Part shown: piece after piece, positions 3,378 to 5,302 of the stretch
How the letters are laid out: every line of letters begins with the position of its first letter
How positions within the stretch are numbered: position 1 is the first letter of the stretch
Assembly: GCA_022615255.1 (NCBI GenBank)
Contig: JAKEHC010000175.1
Span: 1 to 5,302 of the forward strand
DNA: 5,302 nt
Source of the DNA: Candidatus Dadabacteria bacterium
Lineage (GTDB): Bacteria > Desulfobacterota_D > UBA1144 > Nemesobacterales > CSP1-2
Direction of reading: 5' to 3'
Made by a program: the position numbers and the translations under genes
The notes under the pieces: model-generated
The model's input: only the letters and a program-made list of their open reading frames with translations
Database searches by the model: none
What the model was told of the DNA's origin: nothing

Positions 3378-5302
3378 ATGCTAATTAACACTAGGATTTT
3401 ATTTAAAAGCCTTATTGGACATAGTTTTAAATCAAACACCTTAATAAAGCTGATAATCTTACTCATTTCTATTCTTTTTCTCCCAGCCTTACCTAGTTCA
3501 GCTTCTCATTCCTCTGAAGAAACAAGGAGAATACTTTCCCTTGTGGACTATATAGGGGGTGACTATAAAAATGCCGTAAGTGGCGGAGAAATTATAAACG
3601 AGGAAGAATACAAGGAGATGCTTCAGTTCTCCTCCGATGCACTTAAGCTCTTTTTGGAACAAAAGGCGGCAGATGGGGACAGGGCGGGAATTGAAGCTGA
3701 TTTAATCAAGCTTAAAAGGGGTATAGAAGACAAATCCTCCGATAAAAAAGTTGAATCAATATCAAAAGGGATAAAGGATAGAGTGATCTCAGCCTATAAC
3801 ATAATCCCGTATCCTCAAAATCACCCTTCATTTCGAGCGGGAATGGATTTATATGAGAGAAACTGTGCTCAGTGTCATGGAGTGCTCGGCGCAGGAAATG
3901 GTCCTCTGGCTCCTAACCTTAACCCACCTCCTACAAGCTTTACAGACGGGAATGCAATAGGCGGGCTTTCTCCCTTTAAGGTTTATAACACGATGAGCTT
4001 TGGCATAGAAGGAACTGCCATGTCTTCTTTTAAGAATTTTTCCGAAGACGACAAGTGGAATGTTGCTTTCTATGTCCTTTCACTTAGATTCGATCAGAAT
4101 GAGAGCAAGGAAGGGGGAAAGATATTCAAAGCGGCAAATATATCAGGTTCGATCGAGGAGCTAAAAACTCTTGCTTCACTCTCAGACGATGAGCTTTCAG
4201 ATAAGGTTAATCCCTATGTCAGGAATGATAAAGACTTAACCAGCTTAGTTGCTTTTCTAAGAAGGGGGACGATCGAGACTGAAAAGACGGTCGAAGATCC
4301 GTTAGTCCTGACAAACGCACTACTCAAAGAAGCTTTAAGACTTTACGAACAGGGAGATGGAAAGGATGCATATACTAAAGCACTGGATGCTTACCTAGAC
4401 GGGTTTGAAAAGGTAGAGCCAGCGCTTTTCTCTAAGGACCAAGCATTTGGTCGTATGCTTGAAGCAAAATTCGTTACCTTTAGAGGTTTGATTAAAGATG
4501 AAAAGCCGATTGAGCAGGTAAAAGCCCTCTATGGAGAGATTGAAAGTGATCTCAAGCACGCCTCAGCTATTCTCCAGAATAATCAACCCATCGGTAAAGC
4601 ACTGACATTTGTAAATTCATTAGCAATTATGCTGCGTGAGGGGCTTGAGGCGGCATTAATAGTTGCCGCCGTGCTGGCTGTTCTTGTAGCTACAGGAGCA
4701 AGGAGCGCAATCAAGTATGTTCACCTTGGATGGATTCTAGCCCTTGTTGCAGGGATTTTAACATGGTTTCTGGCTCAAACCGTAATTTCAATAAGTGGCG
4801 CACAGCGTGAAATTATAGAAGGTGTAACATCCTTATTAGCCGCGGTAGTTCTTTTTTATGTTAGTTATTGGCTTATTACAAAGGTAGAGGTCAGAAAGTG
4901 GAAAGAGTATATTCAGGGAAAGGTAAAAAAAGCGCTCACAAAGAAAAGCCTCTTTGCACTTGCAAGCGTATCCTTTTTTGCTGTGTATAGAGAAGCGTTT
5001 GAAACAGTCCTCTTCTATCAGGCGCTTTTGCTGCAGGCTGGGAACGCTAGACATGAAGTTATCTGGGGACTTGTTATTGGTACAGTTTTACTTCTCTTTC
5101 TGGTTGTAGTTGTTTTTAAACTTGGTCTTAGAATTCCTCTCAAGTACTTCTTTAGCATTACGAGTTTTCTTCTGTATTTCCTCTCCTTTGTTTTTGCTGG
5201 TAAGGGAATAAGGGAATTTCAGGAGGCTGGAATCATTGGGATAACTCCTATTAACTATATACCTCAGGTGGATATTCTCGGAATCTATCCGACACTGGAA
5301 AC
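3378..5302 (+). CDS. Cytochrome c / FTR1 fusion iron permease; 3' end outside window
   Basis: The frame is open from ATG 3378 to the window edge (641 codons visible). The domain order is: signal peptide (basic 1-24, hydrophobic 25-39, likely cleavage after Ala42 in SSAS); helical periplasmic segment (about 47-140); cytochrome c domain (about 152-237) with haem-binding CAQCH at 163-167 and probable axial Met215 in GTAMSSF; charged helical linker (about 308-400) with AYLDGFEKVEPAL; and an FTR1 permease from about 411. The permease shows RExxE iron motifs REGLE (420-424) in the first membrane helix and REAFE (538-542) in the fourth. Six membrane helices are visible (about 411-438, 447-471, 483-501, 524-554, 561-581, 588-607); the family has seven, so perhaps a few dozen residues are missing. 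FTR1/EfeU permeases import Fe(III) coupled to periplasmic oxidation of Fe(II), and the fused haem domain is the likely electron acceptor (inference). The start is forced, since TAA directly precedes the ATG and no in-frame alternative follows before the signal peptide. The ribosome site is weak. A Fur-like box lies 33 bases upstream. Confidence 0.92.
   Translation, partial: MLINTRILFKSLIGHSFKSNTLIKLIILLISILFLPALPSSASHSSEETRRILSLVDYIGGDYKNAVSGGEIINEEEYKEMLQFSSDALKLFLEQKAADGDRAGIEADLIKLKRGIEDKSSDKKVESISKGIKDRVISAYNIIPYPQNHPSFRAGMDLYERNCAQCHGVLGAGNGPLAPNLNPPPTSFTDGNAIGGLSPFKVYNTMSFGIEGTAMSSFKNFSEDDKWNVAFYVLSLRFDQNESKEGGKIFKAANISGSIEELKTLASLSDDELSDKVNPYVRNDKDLTSLVAFLRRGTIETEKTVEDPLVLTNALLKEALRLYEQGDGKDAYTKALDAYLDGFEKVEPALFSKDQAFGRMLEAKFVTFRGLIKDEKPIEQVKALYGEIESDLKHASAILQNNQPIGKALTFVNSLAIMLREGLEAALIVAAVLAVLVATGARSAIKYVHLGWILALVAGILTWFLAQTVISISGAQREIIEGVTSLLAAVVLFYVSYWLITKVEVRKWKEYIQGKVKKALTKKSLFALASVSFFAVYREAFETVLFYQALLLQAGNARHEVIWGLVIGTVLLLFLVVVVFKLGLRIPLKYFFSITSFLLYFLSFVFAGKGIREFQEAGIIGITPINYIPQVDILGIYPTLE

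Noticed and set aside
4836..5054. A 72-codon minus-strand open frame inside the iron permease gene.
   Set aside because: It is antisense to the membrane helices and REAFE motif of the permease; no independent support.

Overview
The window looks like a chromosomal stretch of a free-living Gram-negative bacterium with aerobic or facultative respiratory metabolism. The clues are a quinone-tail type polyprenyl synthase, a vitamin B12-dependent methylmalonyl-CoA mutase of the split (archaeal/deltaproteobacterial-like) type, and a secreted c-type cytochrome fused to an iron permease. Moderate GC, strong Shine-Dalgarno sites on some genes and intergenic palindromic repeats would fit a Desulfobacterota- or Dadabacteria-like lineage, but this placement is a guess and cannot be settled from 5.3 kb.

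Layout. Positions 1-666 (+) hold the C-terminal two thirds of a trans-polyprenyl diphosphate synthase, cut by the window start. Positions 667-1061 form a gene-free gap of about 395 bp built largely from small palindromes and two inverted copies of a shared repeat core, ending with a hairpin and the ribosome binding site of the next gene. Positions 1062-2705 (+) encode a complete methylmalonyl-CoA mutase catalytic (large) subunit without the cobalamin-binding domain. Positions 2766-3218 (-) encode a complete RimI-type N-acetyltransferase, convergent with the mutase. Positions 3219-3377 are a compact divergent control region. From 3378 to the window end (+) runs a long open frame encoding signal peptide, cytochrome c domain, helical linker and FTR1-type iron permease, cut by the window end.

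Functional reading. The genes do not form one pathway. The clearest local story is the iron-transport unit: a consensus -35 box is followed, over the expected transcription start, by a 9-5-9 perfect palindrome whose core matches the Fur 7-1-7 consensus at 11 of 14 positions. This is upstream of a gene whose product should oxidise and import iron, so sequence and function agree on iron-repressed control. On the other side of the same gap, rimI has a near-consensus sigma70 promoter so close to its ATG that the transcript is predicted to be leaderless. The mutase carries the residues expected for methylmalonyl-CoA rather than isobutyryl- or 2-hydroxyisobutyryl-CoA, but its B12-binding partner is not within this window.

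No wholly new system was identified. The items most worth checking are the Fur-like operator, the leaderless rimI start and the composite repeat gap.
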